Assembly: GCA_045125245.1 (NCBI GenBank)
Contig: JBGVNF010000118.1
Coordinates: 1 to 64,000, forward strand
From: SVEL01 sp045125245
Lineage (GTDB): Bacteria; Bacillota; Clostridia; Lachnospirales; Lachnospiraceae
Length of the DNA stretch: 64,000 nucleotides
Reading direction: 5' to 3'
The position numbers and the translations under genes were made by a program. Below the pieces are notes generated by a model that saw only the letters and a program-made list of their open reading frames with translations, was not told the origin of the DNA and did not search any database. Numbering within the stretch: position 1 is the first letter of the stretch; each line of letters opens with the position of its first letter. Below are positions 32,476-41,424 of the stretch, in pieces.

Positions 32476-34236
32476 ATGAGTATAATTAAATCTGAAAATC
32501 TTGTACATAGATTTTCTGTTACAGATGAAAATGATAATGTAATAGAAGAAAATAGTGCTCTCGACGGAGTTAATATAGAGGTCGAGGAAGGTCAGTTTAT
32601 AGCCATATTAGGACATAATGGTTCTGGTAAATCAACATTTGCAAGGCATATCAATGCCCTTCTTACACCAGATGAGGGAACCTTATATGTAAATGGTTGG
32701 GATACTAAGGATGAAAGTAAGCTATGGCAGATTAGACAGAATGCAGGTATGGTATTCCAAAATCCTGACAATCAGATAATAGCAACTGTTGTGGAAGAGG
32801 ATGTAGGATTTGGTCCAGAAAACTTAGGGGTATCTACTGAGGAAATATGGGAAAGAGTCGAAAAGGCCCTTTCAGCTGTAGGAATGCTTGAGTATAGACA
32901 TAGCTCTCCTAATAAGCTTTCCGGTGGACAGAAGCAGCGTGTGGCTATAGCTGGTGTGGTGGCTATGAAGCCAAAATGTATAGTTCTAGATGAGCCTACA
33001 GCTATGCTTGATCCAAACGGTCGTAAGGAAGTTTTAAAGACAGTAAAAGAATTAAATAAGCAGGAAAATGTTACAGTTATTCTTATTACGCATCATATGA
33101 ATGAGGTCATAGATGCTGATAAAGTATTTGTAATGGATAGCGGCAAGGTGGTTTTAGAGGGAACACCTAGAGAGATTTTTAGTAAAGTATCTGAGCTTAA
33201 GAAATTAGGCCTTGATGTTCCGCAAGCAACAGAGATTGCTTATAATCTTAAGGGTAAGGGAATCGATTTAGGAGATTGTGTTTTAAGTATTAAAGAGTTT
33301 AAAGAAAGATATAAGCAGGTTACAGGAAAAGATATAGCATCTTTGAATTTGCAGGAAAGTCATAGTAGGCTTGATGATAATTTAGACGAAAATCTTTCGG
33401 ATAAAGAGAATGCAAATAAGAAGCTTATCTTAGAAGCTAAAAATCTGTCTTATATTTACGAAGAAGGAACTGCCAATGAAAAGGGAGCTCTTGATGAGGT
33501 AAGCCTTAATATTCATGAAGGAGAATTCCTTGCTATTATCGGCCATACTGGTTCTGGTAAGTCAACTCTTATCCAGCATCTTAATGGTCTTATGAGGGCA
33601 GATTCAGGCTCGATATATTTTAATGGTGAGGATATATATGCCAAGGAATTTTCTATGCCATTTTTAAGAAAACATGTAGGGCTTGTGTTCCAGTATCCAG
33701 AGCATCAGTTATTTGAGACAACGGTATTAACAGATGTTTGCTTTGGCCCTAAGAATTTAGGACTTAGTAAAGATGAAGTGGTGGAAGCAGCTAAGAAGGC
33801 ACTTAAGCAGGTTGGCTTAGGAGAGGAATATTATGAGAAGTCACCATTTGAATTATCAGGTGGAGAAAAGAGAAGAGTAGCTATCGCAGGCGTGCTAGCT
33901 ATGAATCCAGAGGTGCTTATATTGGATGAGCCTACAGCTGGTTTGGACCCTAAGGGAAGAGATAAGATTTTAAATCAGTTAAAGAAATTGCAGACTGAGA
34001 GAAATATTGCCATAGTGCTTGTGTCACATAGCATGGAGGATGTGGCAAAGTATGCAGAGAGATTAGTTGTAATGAGTGGCGGCAAGAAGCTTTATGATGG
34101 GGCTTGTAGAGAAGTGTTTAGTCATTATAAGGAATTGGAAAATATCGGTTTAGCGGCACCACAGGTTACATATCTTATGGCTGAGTCGGGTAGGACAGTA
34201 ATGACAGTTGATGAAGCTGTGGAGATTTTAGGGTAA
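32476..34236 (+). CDS. Fused energy-coupling factor ATPases EcfA1-EcfA2
   Basis: A 586-residue protein joins the two ATPases that drive group II ECF vitamin transporters. They are normally two proteins of about 280 residues. Domain 1 (about 1-275) has Walker A GHNGSGKST, signature LSGGQKQR and Walker B VLDEPTAMLDP. Domain 2 (about 312-586) has GHTGSGKST, LSGGEKRR and LILDEPTAGLDP. A linker rich in Asp, Asn and Glu (about 290-315) joins them. No stop or frameshift is seen at the junction. EcfT follows 43 bp downstream. No substrate-binding S component is nearby, as expected for a shared module. Confidence 0.93.
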   Translation: MSIIKSENLVHRFSVTDENDNVIEENSALDGVNIEVEEGQFIAILGHNGSGKSTFARHINALLTPDEGTLYVNGWDTKDESKLWQIRQNAGMVFQNPDNQIIATVVEEDVGFGPENLGVSTEEIWERVEKALSAVGMLEYRHSSPNKLSGGQKQRVAIAGVVAMKPKCIVLDEPTAMLDPNGRKEVLKTVKELNKQENVTVILITHHMNEVIDADKVFVMDSGKVVLEGTPREIFSKVSELKKLGLDVPQATEIAYNLKGKGIDLGDCVLSIKEFKERYKQVTGKDIASLNLQESHSRLDDNLDENLSDKENANKKLILEAKNLSYIYEEGTANEKGALDEVSLNIHEGEFLAIIGHTGSGKSTLIQHLNGLMRADSGSIYFNGEDIYAKEFSMPFLRKHVGLVFQYPEHQLFETTVLTDVCFGPKNLGLSKDEVVEAAKKALKQVGLGEEYYEKSPFELSGGEKRRVAIAGVLAMNPEVLILDEPTAGLDPKGRDKILNQLKKLQTERNIAIVLVSHSMEDVAKYAERLVVMSGGKKLYDGACREVFSHYKELENIGLAAPQVTYLMAESGRTVMTVDEAVEILG

Positions 34237-34279
34237 TTGCAATTGTTTAGCAGTTACGATTTTTATGAGAGGAAGTTTG

Positions 34280-35107
34280 ATGATTAGAGATATTACGATT
34301 GGACAATATTATCAGGTGGATTCTATAATTCATAGGTTAGATCCAAGAGTGAAGTTGCTAGCTACACTTATATATGTAATAAGCCTTTTTGTAGTTAATT
34401 CGCCTATAGGTTATGGAATAGCGATACTGTTTTTAATAGTATGTATAGCTATGTCTAAAGTGCCTGCAAAATATATGCTAAAGGGTCTTAAATCTTTAGT
34501 ATTTATTTTGGTGTTCAGTGCTACCTTCATAGTATTGTTTACTAGTGGAGAGCATATTATTTTTAAGTATGGCATTATAAAGATATCCAGAGAAGGTATT
34601 ATAAATGCTATTGAAATGATAGTTAGATTGACACTTTTACTTATAGGTTCTTCTGTGATGACACTTACAACTAAACCAACTGATATAGCGGATGGTCTAG
34701 AGAAGGCATTTGGGTTCCTAAAGGTAATAAAAGTTCCAGTTCATGAACTGGCTATGATGATTTCAATTGCGTTTAGATTTATACCGATTCTTATAGAGGA
34801 AACAGATAAGATAATGAAGGCGCAGATTGCCAGAGGCGCAGACTTTGAAAGTGGCGGGCTTATAAAGAAGGCAAAGAGCTTGATACCACTTCTTGTGCCA
34901 CTTATTATTTCTGCTATTAAACGAGCACTTGATTTGGCAACTGCTATGGAAGCTAGATGCTATAATGGTGGAGAAGGCAGAACAAAGATGAAACCACTTA
35001 AATATAAGAAGTGTGATTATGTGGCATATGGTGTACAGGCTGGGTATTTGGCGGTAATTATTGTAGCGAATATTGTTGTGAAGTTGGTATTGAAGAATTT
35101 TGTGTAA
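34280..35107 (+). CDS. ecfT: Energy-coupling factor transmembrane protein EcfT
   Basis: EcfT links the ATPases to exchangeable vitamin-binding S components in the membrane. The 275 residues have about five hydrophobic segments. Both Ala-Arg-Gly-type coupling motifs are present: AQIARGADFES (about 191-201) and ATAMEARCYNGGEGRT (about 231-246). The ATG at 34280 was chosen over 34265 since GAGAGG lies 7 nt before it. It follows the fused ATPase gene and precedes truA, as is usual in Firmicutes after the ribosomal cluster. Confidence 0.94.
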   Translation: MIRDITIGQYYQVDSIIHRLDPRVKLLATLIYVISLFVVNSPIGYGIAILFLIVCIAMSKVPAKYMLKGLKSLVFILVFSATFIVLFTSGEHIIFKYGIIKISREGIINAIEMIVRLTLLLIGSSVMTLTTKPTDIADGLEKAFGFLKVIKVPVHELAMMISIAFRFIPILIEETDKIMKAQIARGADFESGGLIKKAKSLIPLLVPLIISAIKRALDLATAMEARCYNGGEGRTKMKPLKYKKCDYVAYGVQAGYLAVIIVANIVVKLVLKNFV

Positions 35108-35240
35108 GTATATGAAGCAATATACTAAGAAAAGGTATATAAGTGATATTTAATATATATTAAAAAAATCGTAGTTGCAATGCATCTGCGATTTAGTTAA
35201 GAGTTTATGCTATTGTATAATTGGTTATTGAGGAAATATT

Positions 35241-35996
35241 ATGGGAAAAAGAGTTTTACTTAGAATTGCATATGATGGAACTGCATATTGTGGATGGCAG
35301 ATACAGATTAATGGAATCACTGTGGAAGAAATCATTAATCGTGAGTTATCGAATCTTCTTGGAGAGGAAATAGCTGTTATCGGTGCAAGTCGTACGGATT
35401 CAGGTGTGCACGCTCTTGCAAATGTAGCCGTATTTGATACAGAGTCTAGAATTCCGGCTGAAAAAATGTGTTTTGCATTAAATCAAAGACTTCCAGAGGA
35501 TATTAGAATTCAGGAATCTTTTGAAGTGCCAGCAGATTTTCATCCTAGATATACAAATAGCAAGAAAACTTATGAATATAAAATATTGAATAGACGCTTG
35601 CCGATTCCTACAGAGAGGCTTTATTCTCATTTTGTGTATATGCCACTTGATGTGGAGAAGATGAAGCAGGCAGCAGAGTACATAGTGGGTGAGCATGATT
35701 TTAAGAGCTTTTGTTCTAATCGTACTCAGGTAGAAAATACAGTTAGAACTGTGTATCAGTTAGACGTAAATGTGGAAAACGATATGATTCACATTGTTAT
35801 ATGTGGAAATGGTTTTCTTTATAACATGGTGCGTATAATAGTTGGTACTTTGATTAAGGTAGGACTGGGCGTGTATCCTCCAGAGCATGTGAAGGAAATT
35901 ATTGAAGCTAAGAATCGTGATGCGGCGGGACCAAAATCACCGGCAGCAGGATTGACATTAGTAAAGATACAGTACGAGGAATTGGGGGAATATTAA
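35241..35996 (+). CDS. truA: tRNA pseudouridine synthase A
   Basis: TruA converts uridines 38-40 of the tRNA anticodon stem into pseudouridine. The 251 residues include RIAYDGTAYCGWQIQ at the start, the catalytic Asp in GASRTDSGVHAL (about 55), and CNGNFLYNMVRIIVG, written here as CGNGFLYNMVRIIVG. A weak hairpin (35166-35193) without a T-run precedes it. It is followed by the rplM promoter. Confidence 0.97.
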   Translation: MGKRVLLRIAYDGTAYCGWQIQINGITVEEIINRELSNLLGEEIAVIGASRTDSGVHALANVAVFDTESRIPAEKMCFALNQRLPEDIRIQESFEVPADFHPRYTNSKKTYEYKILNRRLPIPTERLYSHFVYMPLDVEKMKQAAEYIVGEHDFKSFCSNRTQVENTVRTVYQLDVNVENDMIHIVICGNGFLYNMVRIIVGTLIKVGLGVYPPEHVKEIIEAKNRDAAGPKSPAAGLTLVKIQYEELGEY

Positions 35997-36032
35997 TTTT
36001 ATTAAAATGTTAAAGAAAAATAGAAAAAAGGT

Positions 36033-36061
36033 TTGACATACGGAAACTATTGGCATATAAT
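36033..36061 (+). promoter_or_regulatory. Consensus promoter of rplM-rpsI
   Basis: A perfect TTGACA (36033-36038) and perfect TATAAT (36056-36061) are separated by 17 bp. It is the strongest promoter in the window by sequence. Confidence 0.88.
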
Positions 36062-36069
36062 GTTTAATT

Positions 36070-36197
36070 GTGGCAGCGTGTGTTTTGACTGATTATCAAA
36101 CACAGGATACCACGAGTCGCTAATTTGCTAGCCTCTCTTACAAGGCAAGGCAAATATGTTGGAGGAACTGCTAGAGGCAGTTCGGGTTTTCTTTATT
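36070..36197 (+). promoter_or_regulatory. Attenuator-like leader of rplM-rpsI
   Basis: Several stems are visible. GTGG...CCAC encloses GTGTTT...AAACAC (about 36072-36109). TTTGC/GCAAA with GCCT/AGGC follows (about 36124-36154). A terminator-like hairpin AACTGC/GCAGTT (36166-36182) is followed by CGGGTTTTCTTTATTTT. GCCTCT (36131-36136) can also pair with AGAGGC (36173-36178), which would break the terminator. Autoregulatory leaders of L13 operons are known in Firmicutes. Identity with that class cannot be shown here. Confidence 0.6.
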
Positions 36198-36273
36198 TTG
36201 TACATTAACCCAAGTCAAAATACTGAAAATCAAAAATAGTCTTTTTAAATCAAACTTATAGGAGGAATAACCA

Positions 36274-36702
36274 ATGAAGACTTTTATGGCTAGTCCAGAG
36301 AAAATTGAAAGAAAATGGTATGTAGTTGACGCTGAAGGTTGTACATTAGGTCGTCTCTCATCTGAAATCGCTAAGGTTTTAAGAGGAAAGAATAAGCCAG
36401 AGTACACACCACACGTTGATACAGGTGATTATGTAATCGTAATCAACGCTGAGAAGATTGCTGTAACAGGCAAGAAGATGGATCAGAAGATGTATTACCA
36501 TCATTCAGATTACATCGGTGGTTTAAGAGAAACTACATTAAAAGAAATGTTAGCTAAGCATCCTGAAAGAGTTATTGAGCATGCAGTTAAGGGTATGCTT
36601 CCAAAGGGACCTTTAGGAAGACAGATGTACACAAAGCTTCACGTATACGCTGGTGCGGAGCATCCACATGCAGCTCAGAAGCCTGAGACATTAACATTTT
36701 AA
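36274..36702 (+). CDS. rplM: 50S ribosomal protein L13 (uL13)
   Basis: L13 is an early 50S assembly protein. The 142 residues include KWYVVDAEGCTLGRLSSEIA at the start, DYVIVINAEKIAVTGKK, and AVKGMLPKGPLGRQMYTKL. AGGAGG precedes the ATG. It forms an operon with rpsI, 25 bp downstream. Confidence 0.98.
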   Translation: MKTFMASPEKIERKWYVVDAEGCTLGRLSSEIAKVLRGKNKPEYTPHVDTGDYVIVINAEKIAVTGKKMDQKMYYHHSDYIGGLRETTLKEMLAKHPERVIEHAVKGMLPKGPLGRQMYTKLHVYAGAEHPHAAQKPETLTF

Positions 36703-36727
36703 TTAGATCTGGAAGGAGGAAATTACA

Positions 36728-37126
36728 TTGGCTAAAGCAAGTTCAAAGTTCTACGGAACAGGTAGAAGAAAAAGCAGTATCGCAAGAGTATATTTAGTAC
36801 CTGGTACAGGTAAGATCACAATAAACAAGAGAAGCATCGATGAGTACTTCGGTCTTGAGACATTAAAGGTTATCGTTCGTCAGCCGTTAGTTGCTACAGA
36901 GACAGTTGATAAGTACGATGTATTAGTAAACGTACACGGTGGTGGTTACACAGGTCAGGCTGGTGCTATCAGACACGGTATCTCAAGAGCTTTATTACAG
37001 GCAGATGCAGACTTCAGACCAACTTTAAAGAAGGCAGGTTTCTTAACAAGAGATCCAAGAATGAAGGAAAGAAAGAAGCCAGGTTTAAAGGCAGCGAGAA
37101 GAGCACCACAGTTTTCAAAGAGATAG
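36728..37126 (+). CDS. rpsI: 30S ribosomal protein S9 (uS9)
   Basis: S9 reaches with its C-terminal tail to P-site tRNA. The 132 residues contain YGTGRRKSSIARV near the start and the invariant end LKAARRAPQFSKR. It begins with the rare start TTG, preceded by GGAAGGAGG at 7 nt; MAKASSKFYG matches homologues. A terminator follows. Confidence 0.97.
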   Translation: MAKASSKFYGTGRRKSSIARVYLVPGTGKITINKRSIDEYFGLETLKVIVRQPLVATETVDKYDVLVNVHGGGYTGQAGAIRHGISRALLQADADFRPTLKKAGFLTRDPRMKERKKPGLKAARRAPQFSKR

Positions 37127-37592
37127 TTATATCTGCGATGGCAGAATATATGGAAAGAGCGAATGGCGAGTTTACTCGTCAGGCGCTCTTTTTATATATT
37201 CTGACCATCATAGGATGGCTGAGATGACCGAGAAGAAAGGAGCGGAGCGACTGTATTCGAGGTTATCTCAGTTATCGCAGATATAACGTAGGGAAGAAAT
37301 AAATAGATAGGAAGAAGAAACCCAGAGTTTACTCATGGGTTTCTTTTTATATGCTGTAATTCATTGGAAGACAAGAGATGATGAGCAAGACACGAAGTGT
37401 CTGCGAATTCATATCTTGGGTTTGCAGTAATCCGTAGTTATGCAATTCCGCAGATAAGCGAATTACAGATGTTATACATAAAACTCGTGTAATCTAATTA
37501 TTAGTTTAGTAAATCTTTTATTTGAACAGCTCTTGAATAAAAATAATAATATGTTAATATTAATATTAATAAATATATAAAGGAGGAAACAG
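37127..37592. repeat. Nested palindromic repeats between rpsI and the GNAT-methyltransferase gene
   Basis: Three units are visible. A large inverted repeat is bounded by TTATATCTGCGAT (about 37127-37139) and ATCGCAGATATAA (about 37275-37287). It contains the rpsI terminator and a second stem, GGCTGAGATGACC/GGTTATCTCAG. A terminator-like hairpin, AGAAACCCA/TGGGTTTCT, lies at 37317-37345. A second large palindrome is bounded by CTGTAATTC and GAATTACAG (about 37354-37471). The edge sequence GGTTATCTCA...GATATAACGTAG recurs after the next gene at about 39164-39194. The remaining 120 bp are AT-rich, without features. Confidence 0.65.
37150..37193 (+). terminator. Terminator after rpsI
   Basis: AAAGAGCG (37154-37161) pairs with CGCTCTTT (37184-37191), with an inner CGAG-TTTA-CTCG hairpin, and is followed by a T-run. 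It lies within the larger palindrome of 37127-37290. Confidence 0.8.
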
Positions 37593-39146
37593 ATGCTTAA
37601 TAGATTATGGAAGAAAAAAGAACATGTTAAGTTGATAGATATAGAATATTCAACTAAAAAAATGTTAGATTTATCGGATAGTAATATTAATGAATGTGCA
37701 AAACTGTTTAGTAACTCCTATGGAAAATATAATGAGAAATCGGATAGAAATCCAGGACAACAAGTAAAGATGGGTATAGGTTACTACAAGAAGAATTATT
37801 GTAGAGAAGGCGTATATATTGCTACAGCAAGAGATGGTGATAAATTAGTAGGACATGCAATTTATATTAGAAAACAGTATGAAGATTATGGAACTATGAC
37901 GTGGGTATTACAGTTAGTTGTAGATCAAGAATATCGCAGACAAGGTATTGCTAGTACATTGTTAAGGTCTATATGGGGCTTTTCTGATGATTTTGCATGG
38001 GGCTTAGCATCGGCAAATCCGTGTACAGTCCGTACATTAGAGAGTGCAACATTTAGAAAGTGTAAGCCGACGATTATTAAGAAAAATTTAAAAGCCATAA
38101 AAATGATCGGAAATGATACAACATTTGTTGCTAGTGATGCCTATGTGGTAAATAATTCATCGTCGCAGGTTAATACACATTTTTATATAGATAATTCAGA
38201 ATTTGGTCAAGATCTGGAATGTGAAAAAAATCTTGGCGTCTTAAGACCGGGGTATGAATGGTTAGCATTTACATTTAGAGATCAAGGTGTACAACAAGAT
38301 AAATATGAAGCTCATTTTAATGATTTTATTGCATTTTCGGAAAAAAAGCTAAAAGATGCTTATAGCAGAATGGATATGATATCTCATGGATGGGCAAAAG
38401 GAACTGCAAATGAAGTTGAATTTTTGGCTGATATATGTAAGCAGGGTAAAATTCTAGATTTAGGATGTGGTATAGGTAGACATTCTTTAGCGTTAGCTGA
38501 ACAGGGTTTTTATGTTAAAGGTGTGGATTTTTCAAAAAAACATATAGAATTTTCTTGTGAGGAAAGGTGTAGACGAAATATAAAGGCAAGTGACTGTGAA
38601 TTTGTATGCGCTGATGTCAGGGAATATAAAGATAATACGAAATATGATAGTGTTATTTGTTTATTTGATGTAATAGGATCTTTTCCAGAGGAAAAGGATA
38701 ATATTTCTATATTAAAAACAGCAGAAAAACAGTTAAAAAAAGGCGGATTATTGGTAGTATCAGTTATGAATATGGAACTTACTGAACATATTGTTCCTCA
38801 AGAAAGAAAAGTTTCATTAAAGCAAAATCCAAATGTTTTGATGAAATTGCCACCAAGTAATATTATGCAATCAAACGGTAATATTTTTAATCCAGACTAT
38901 TTAGCTATAGATACTGATACCGGTGTGGTATTCAGAAAGGAGCAGTTTTCTGGAGATGAAAGCTTAGCAGCAGAGTATGTTATTCGAGATAAACGCTATA
39001 CAAAAAATGAAATCTGTAATTTAATACAAAATCAAGGATTTGACATATTAAACGTATATTTTGTTAGAGCAGGACATTTTGATGAACCATTAGATGCATT
39101 AGATATGCATGCTAAAGAAATTTGTATTGTGGCAAAGAAAAAATAA
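37593..39146 (+). CDS. GNAT acetyltransferase fused to SAM-dependent methyltransferase
   Basis: A 517-residue protein with two enzymatic folds. The first half (about 20-190) is GNAT-like, with VLQLVVDQEYRRQGIASTLL as the acetyl-CoA-binding part. The second half (about 255-517) is a class I methyltransferase, with the SAM motif ILDLGCGIGRHSLALAEQG (about 290-308), KGVDFSKKHIEF, and ICLFDVIGSFPE as motif IV. AGGAGG precedes the ATG. The gene lies between related repeat fragments and is very AT-rich, which suggests acquired DNA. The substrate is unknown; modification of a small molecule or peptide is a guess. Confidence 0.82.
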   Translation: MLNRLWKKKEHVKLIDIEYSTKKMLDLSDSNINECAKLFSNSYGKYNEKSDRNPGQQVKMGIGYYKKNYCREGVYIATARDGDKLVGHAIYIRKQYEDYGTMTWVLQLVVDQEYRRQGIASTLLRSIWGFSDDFAWGLASANPCTVRTLESATFRKCKPTIIKKNLKAIKMIGNDTTFVASDAYVVNNSSSQVNTHFYIDNSEFGQDLECEKNLGVLRPGYEWLAFTFRDQGVQQDKYEAHFNDFIAFSEKKLKDAYSRMDMISHGWAKGTANEVEFLADICKQGKILDLGCGIGRHSLALAEQGFYVKGVDFSKKHIEFSCEERCRRNIKASDCEFVCADVREYKDNTKYDSVICLFDVIGSFPEEKDNISILKTAEKQLKKGGLLVVSVMNMELTEHIVPQERKVSLKQNPNVLMKLPPSNIMQSNGNIFNPDYLAIDTDTGVVFRKEQFSGDESLAAEYVIRDKRYTKNEICNLIQNQGFDILNVYFVRAGHFDEPLDALDMHAKEICIVAKKK

Positions 39147-39161
39147 AAGTTAAATTAATCA

Positions 39162-39198
39162 GTGGTTATCTCAAGGCATCAGCGATATAACGTAGTTG
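39162..39198. repeat. Repeat fragment matching 37261-37293
   Basis: GGTTATCTCAAGGC and ATCAGCGATATAACGTAG resemble GGTTATCTCAGTTATC and GCAGATATAACGTAG found upstream of the GNAT-methyltransferase gene. The two fragments are in the same orientation and bracket that gene. Confidence 0.55.
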
Positions 39199-39283
39199 AT
39201 TCATTAGAACACAAGAAATGACAAAATTAGTTTTATATTTGAAAATGATGTGATAGAATATAAACATTATTGGAGGTTGAAGA

Positions 39284-39838
39284 GTGCATATGAAAACAGT
39301 AAGTGGGAAAATTATAATTATGTCATTAATTGCAACAGTGGTAACTTTAATAATGGGGATAATATTTTTTATCAACACTAACAGCGATTTTGTTGAAACT
39401 AAGACTATATGGGGAAGAATGACTGCTGGAGTTAGTGGTGATACCCCAGGTTCAGGAGAATTGGTTTTAATAGCATCGTTGATAAGTGGTTTAACATTTC
39501 TAGGTGAATTAACTGCAATTGTTATAATTATTTTCGCATATTTTCTTATTCCGTTTGCAGCAAATGCGCTTATAATGGTGTTTAATCTTATTGCTAGATT
39601 ATTTCAAATTGGAAAAAATAAGGAGTGGAAGGATGTAACTACTAAGGCATTGTTGATTTTCGCTATAGTGTTGCAGGGAATTTTAAATCTTTACATATTG
39701 TTTTTATGTTTTACAGGATACGGATTAGCATATATAGCAGTATATTTGATGTTAATTATTAATGTATTTGCATTTGTAAAGAATATAGTTAATTTAAGGA
39801 AAAGTAATAATCAAATAAATGTAGTGAATTATTATTAG
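39284..39838 (+). CDS. Small integral membrane protein, unknown
   Basis: A 184-residue protein with four hydrophobic segments (about 8-32, 58-88, 88-112 and 125-170) and short loops. I recognise no family. The GTG at 39284 has GGAGG 7 nt before it and is used here; an ATG two codons later has a longer spacing. A hairpin terminator follows its stop. It is AT-rich like its neighbours and probably belongs to the same acquired segment. Confidence 0.7.
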   Translation: MHMKTVSGKIIIMSLIATVVTLIMGIIFFINTNSDFVETKTIWGRMTAGVSGDTPGSGELVLIASLISGLTFLGELTAIVIIIFAYFLIPFAANALIMVFNLIARLFQIGKNKEWKDVTTKALLIFAIVLQGILNLYILFLCFTGYGLAYIAVYLMLIINVFAFVKNIVNLRKSNNQINVVNYY

Positions 39839-39844
39839 AAAGAA

Positions 39845-39879
39845 AATAGAATTATCAATTTTGGTAATTCTATTTTTTA
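39845..39879 (+). terminator. Terminator after the small membrane protein gene
   Basis: AATAGAATTA pairs with TAATTCTATT around TCAATTTTGG, followed by a T-run. It ends only 11 nt before the methyltransferase-like frame. Confidence 0.8.
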
Positions 39880-39889
39880 TAAAAACTTC

Positions 39890-40486
39890 TTGACTCTTCC
39901 CCTAGGTAACCCTTTATTATTATCTTATGCATTGAAACATACAGCTAATGCGAAAGATTGGTATGAATGTATATATGATTTGCTTGATATAAATCAGAAT
40001 AGCCGAGTGTTAGATATTGGATGTGGATTTGGTAAGTTATGGAGAAATAATTGGAGTAAAATTCCAGAGGGAATCGCTATTAATGGAATCGACCTACATG
40101 GAAGTTGGGCTGATGATTTCCAAAAGTATATAAGTGAAAATAAAAAAGAGTTATCAAATAATACATCAGTTTCGTTGTATTGGGGCGATGTAGAAAATGA
40201 AGATATTTGGAATGAAGTTAGCAATATTCTATATGTAAATAAAGAAGATAATACTTATGACTATGTCATAGCACATTACATTGTTGAAATTAAAAGCCTT
40301 GATAATAGTATGAGATATGATAATGCGGATGAAGTATTTGAAAAGCTTTGCAAGACTTATCCTGAAAACATTAAATATATCAAGGAAAATGAGAGTGCCA
40401 TAAAAGCTTATTTTGAAGATATATTACAGGAAAACGGTGAAATAATTGTAAGTAATAGCACAGAATTTTGGCGTTGTCAGAAATAG
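39890..40486 (+). pseudogene. Methyltransferase-like gene, probably 5'-truncated
   Basis: The frame gives 198 residues starting at a TTG. It is a class I methyltransferase with SAM motif VLDIGCGFGKLWRN (about 40-53) and acidic NGIDLHGSW. No Shine-Dalgarno sequence precedes the TTG, and a strong terminator ends 11 nt before it, so there is no obvious promoter. The domain has little N-terminal lead and lacks the later strands expected of a complete enzyme. It may be a remnant rather than an active gene; an unusual unseen start cannot be excluded. Confidence 0.55.
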
Positions 40487-40510
40487 TAGGAATGGAAGGG
40501 AGAGATACTT

Positions 40511-41284
40511 ATGATATTACGTGAATTTGATGAGAGCAAAGAAGCAATTATTAATCCTTGGGACCTTGTGTGTAAGGAAGTTAGAGTTAAAGGTGAAATG
40601 CCGAAGATAGCAGTATGTTGCTTTGAGGGGAAGATGTTTTATAGATTGGTAGAACTTCTTAATGGAGAGTTAATTGCTGTGACAAAAAATGCAAATGGCG
40701 AAGAACCAATATATAAAGTTACATATAAAGGAAAAGAAATTGCACTTGTTATGTTAGAGGTAGGTGCTCCTGGTGCAGGAGGACAGTTAGAGGAATTATT
40801 TGCGTTAGGAGTAGAAAAGGTTATAGTGTATGGTTCTTGCGGAGTATTATATGAAGACATAGAGGATTGCTCTATCATTATTCCTAATGCTGCGGTAAGA
40901 GATGAGGGAATGAGTTATCATTACGCACCACCTTCAGATGAGATAGAGGCAAATCCAAAATACATACCAGAGTTTACAGCGTTTCTTGATGAATTGGAAA
41001 TAGGATATAAAATTGGAAAGACATGGACTACAGATGCTTTTTATCGTGAGACAAGGGCGAAGATGGAAAGAAGAAAAGAACAAGGATGTATATGTGTGGA
41101 GATGGAATGCTCTGCATTGGCAGCAGTAGCCCGTTTTAGAGAGAAGGAGCTATTTCAATTTTTCTATACAGCAGATTGTTTAGGGGGTAAAGAGTGGGAT
41201 GAAAGAAGCTTAAGTGATGAAGTGAAATTTGATGAGAAGGATTTCTTTTCAAAGCTTGCTATGGAATTTGCAGTGCGTATATAG
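40511..41284 (+). CDS. Nucleoside phosphorylase family protein
   Basis: A 257-residue protein of the PNP/UDP phosphorylase superfamily, which splits nucleosides with phosphate for salvage. Visible are the phosphate/ribose region VMLEVGAPGAGGQLEEL (about 78-94), VIVYGSCGVL, and the conserved CVEMECSALAAVARF (about 197-211), whose EME motif binds ribose. Uridine or purine specificity cannot be told. GGGAG precedes the ATG. A terminator follows. Confidence 0.86.
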   Translation: MILREFDESKEAIINPWDLVCKEVRVKGEMPKIAVCCFEGKMFYRLVELLNGELIAVTKNANGEEPIYKVTYKGKEIALVMLEVGAPGAGGQLEELFALGVEKVIVYGSCGVLYEDIEDCSIIIPNAAVRDEGMSYHYAPPSDEIEANPKYIPEFTAFLDELEIGYKIGKTWTTDAFYRETRAKMERRKEQGCICVEMECSALAAVARFREKELFQFFYTADCLGGKEWDERSLSDEVKFDEKDFFSKLAMEFAVRI

Positions 41285-41333
41285 AAAAGTGTAGATTTAT
41301 GAAGGCAACAATAGTATTAATTGCATATAACAT

Positions 41334-41360
41334 AAAAACCATCATTTTGATGGTTTTTTT
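41334..41360. terminator. Palindromic terminator after the nucleoside phosphorylase gene
   Basis: AAAAACCATCA and TGATGGTTTTT form an 11-bp stem with a T-run of seven. A related palindrome (AAACCATTA/TAATGGTTT) lies at 41369-41389, just before the next gene. Confidence 0.85.
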
Positions 41361-41424
41361 GTATTTACAAACCATTAAAATAATGGTTTAATCTAGCTAT
41401 AAAAGAAAATACGAAGGTGATGTT

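Noticed and set aside
39839..39890. Possible read-through fusion of the small membrane protein with the methyltransferase frame
   Set aside because: Both are in the same frame with only one stop codon between them, but a strong terminator lies in the gap and the protein types do not belong together. The shared frame is probably chance.
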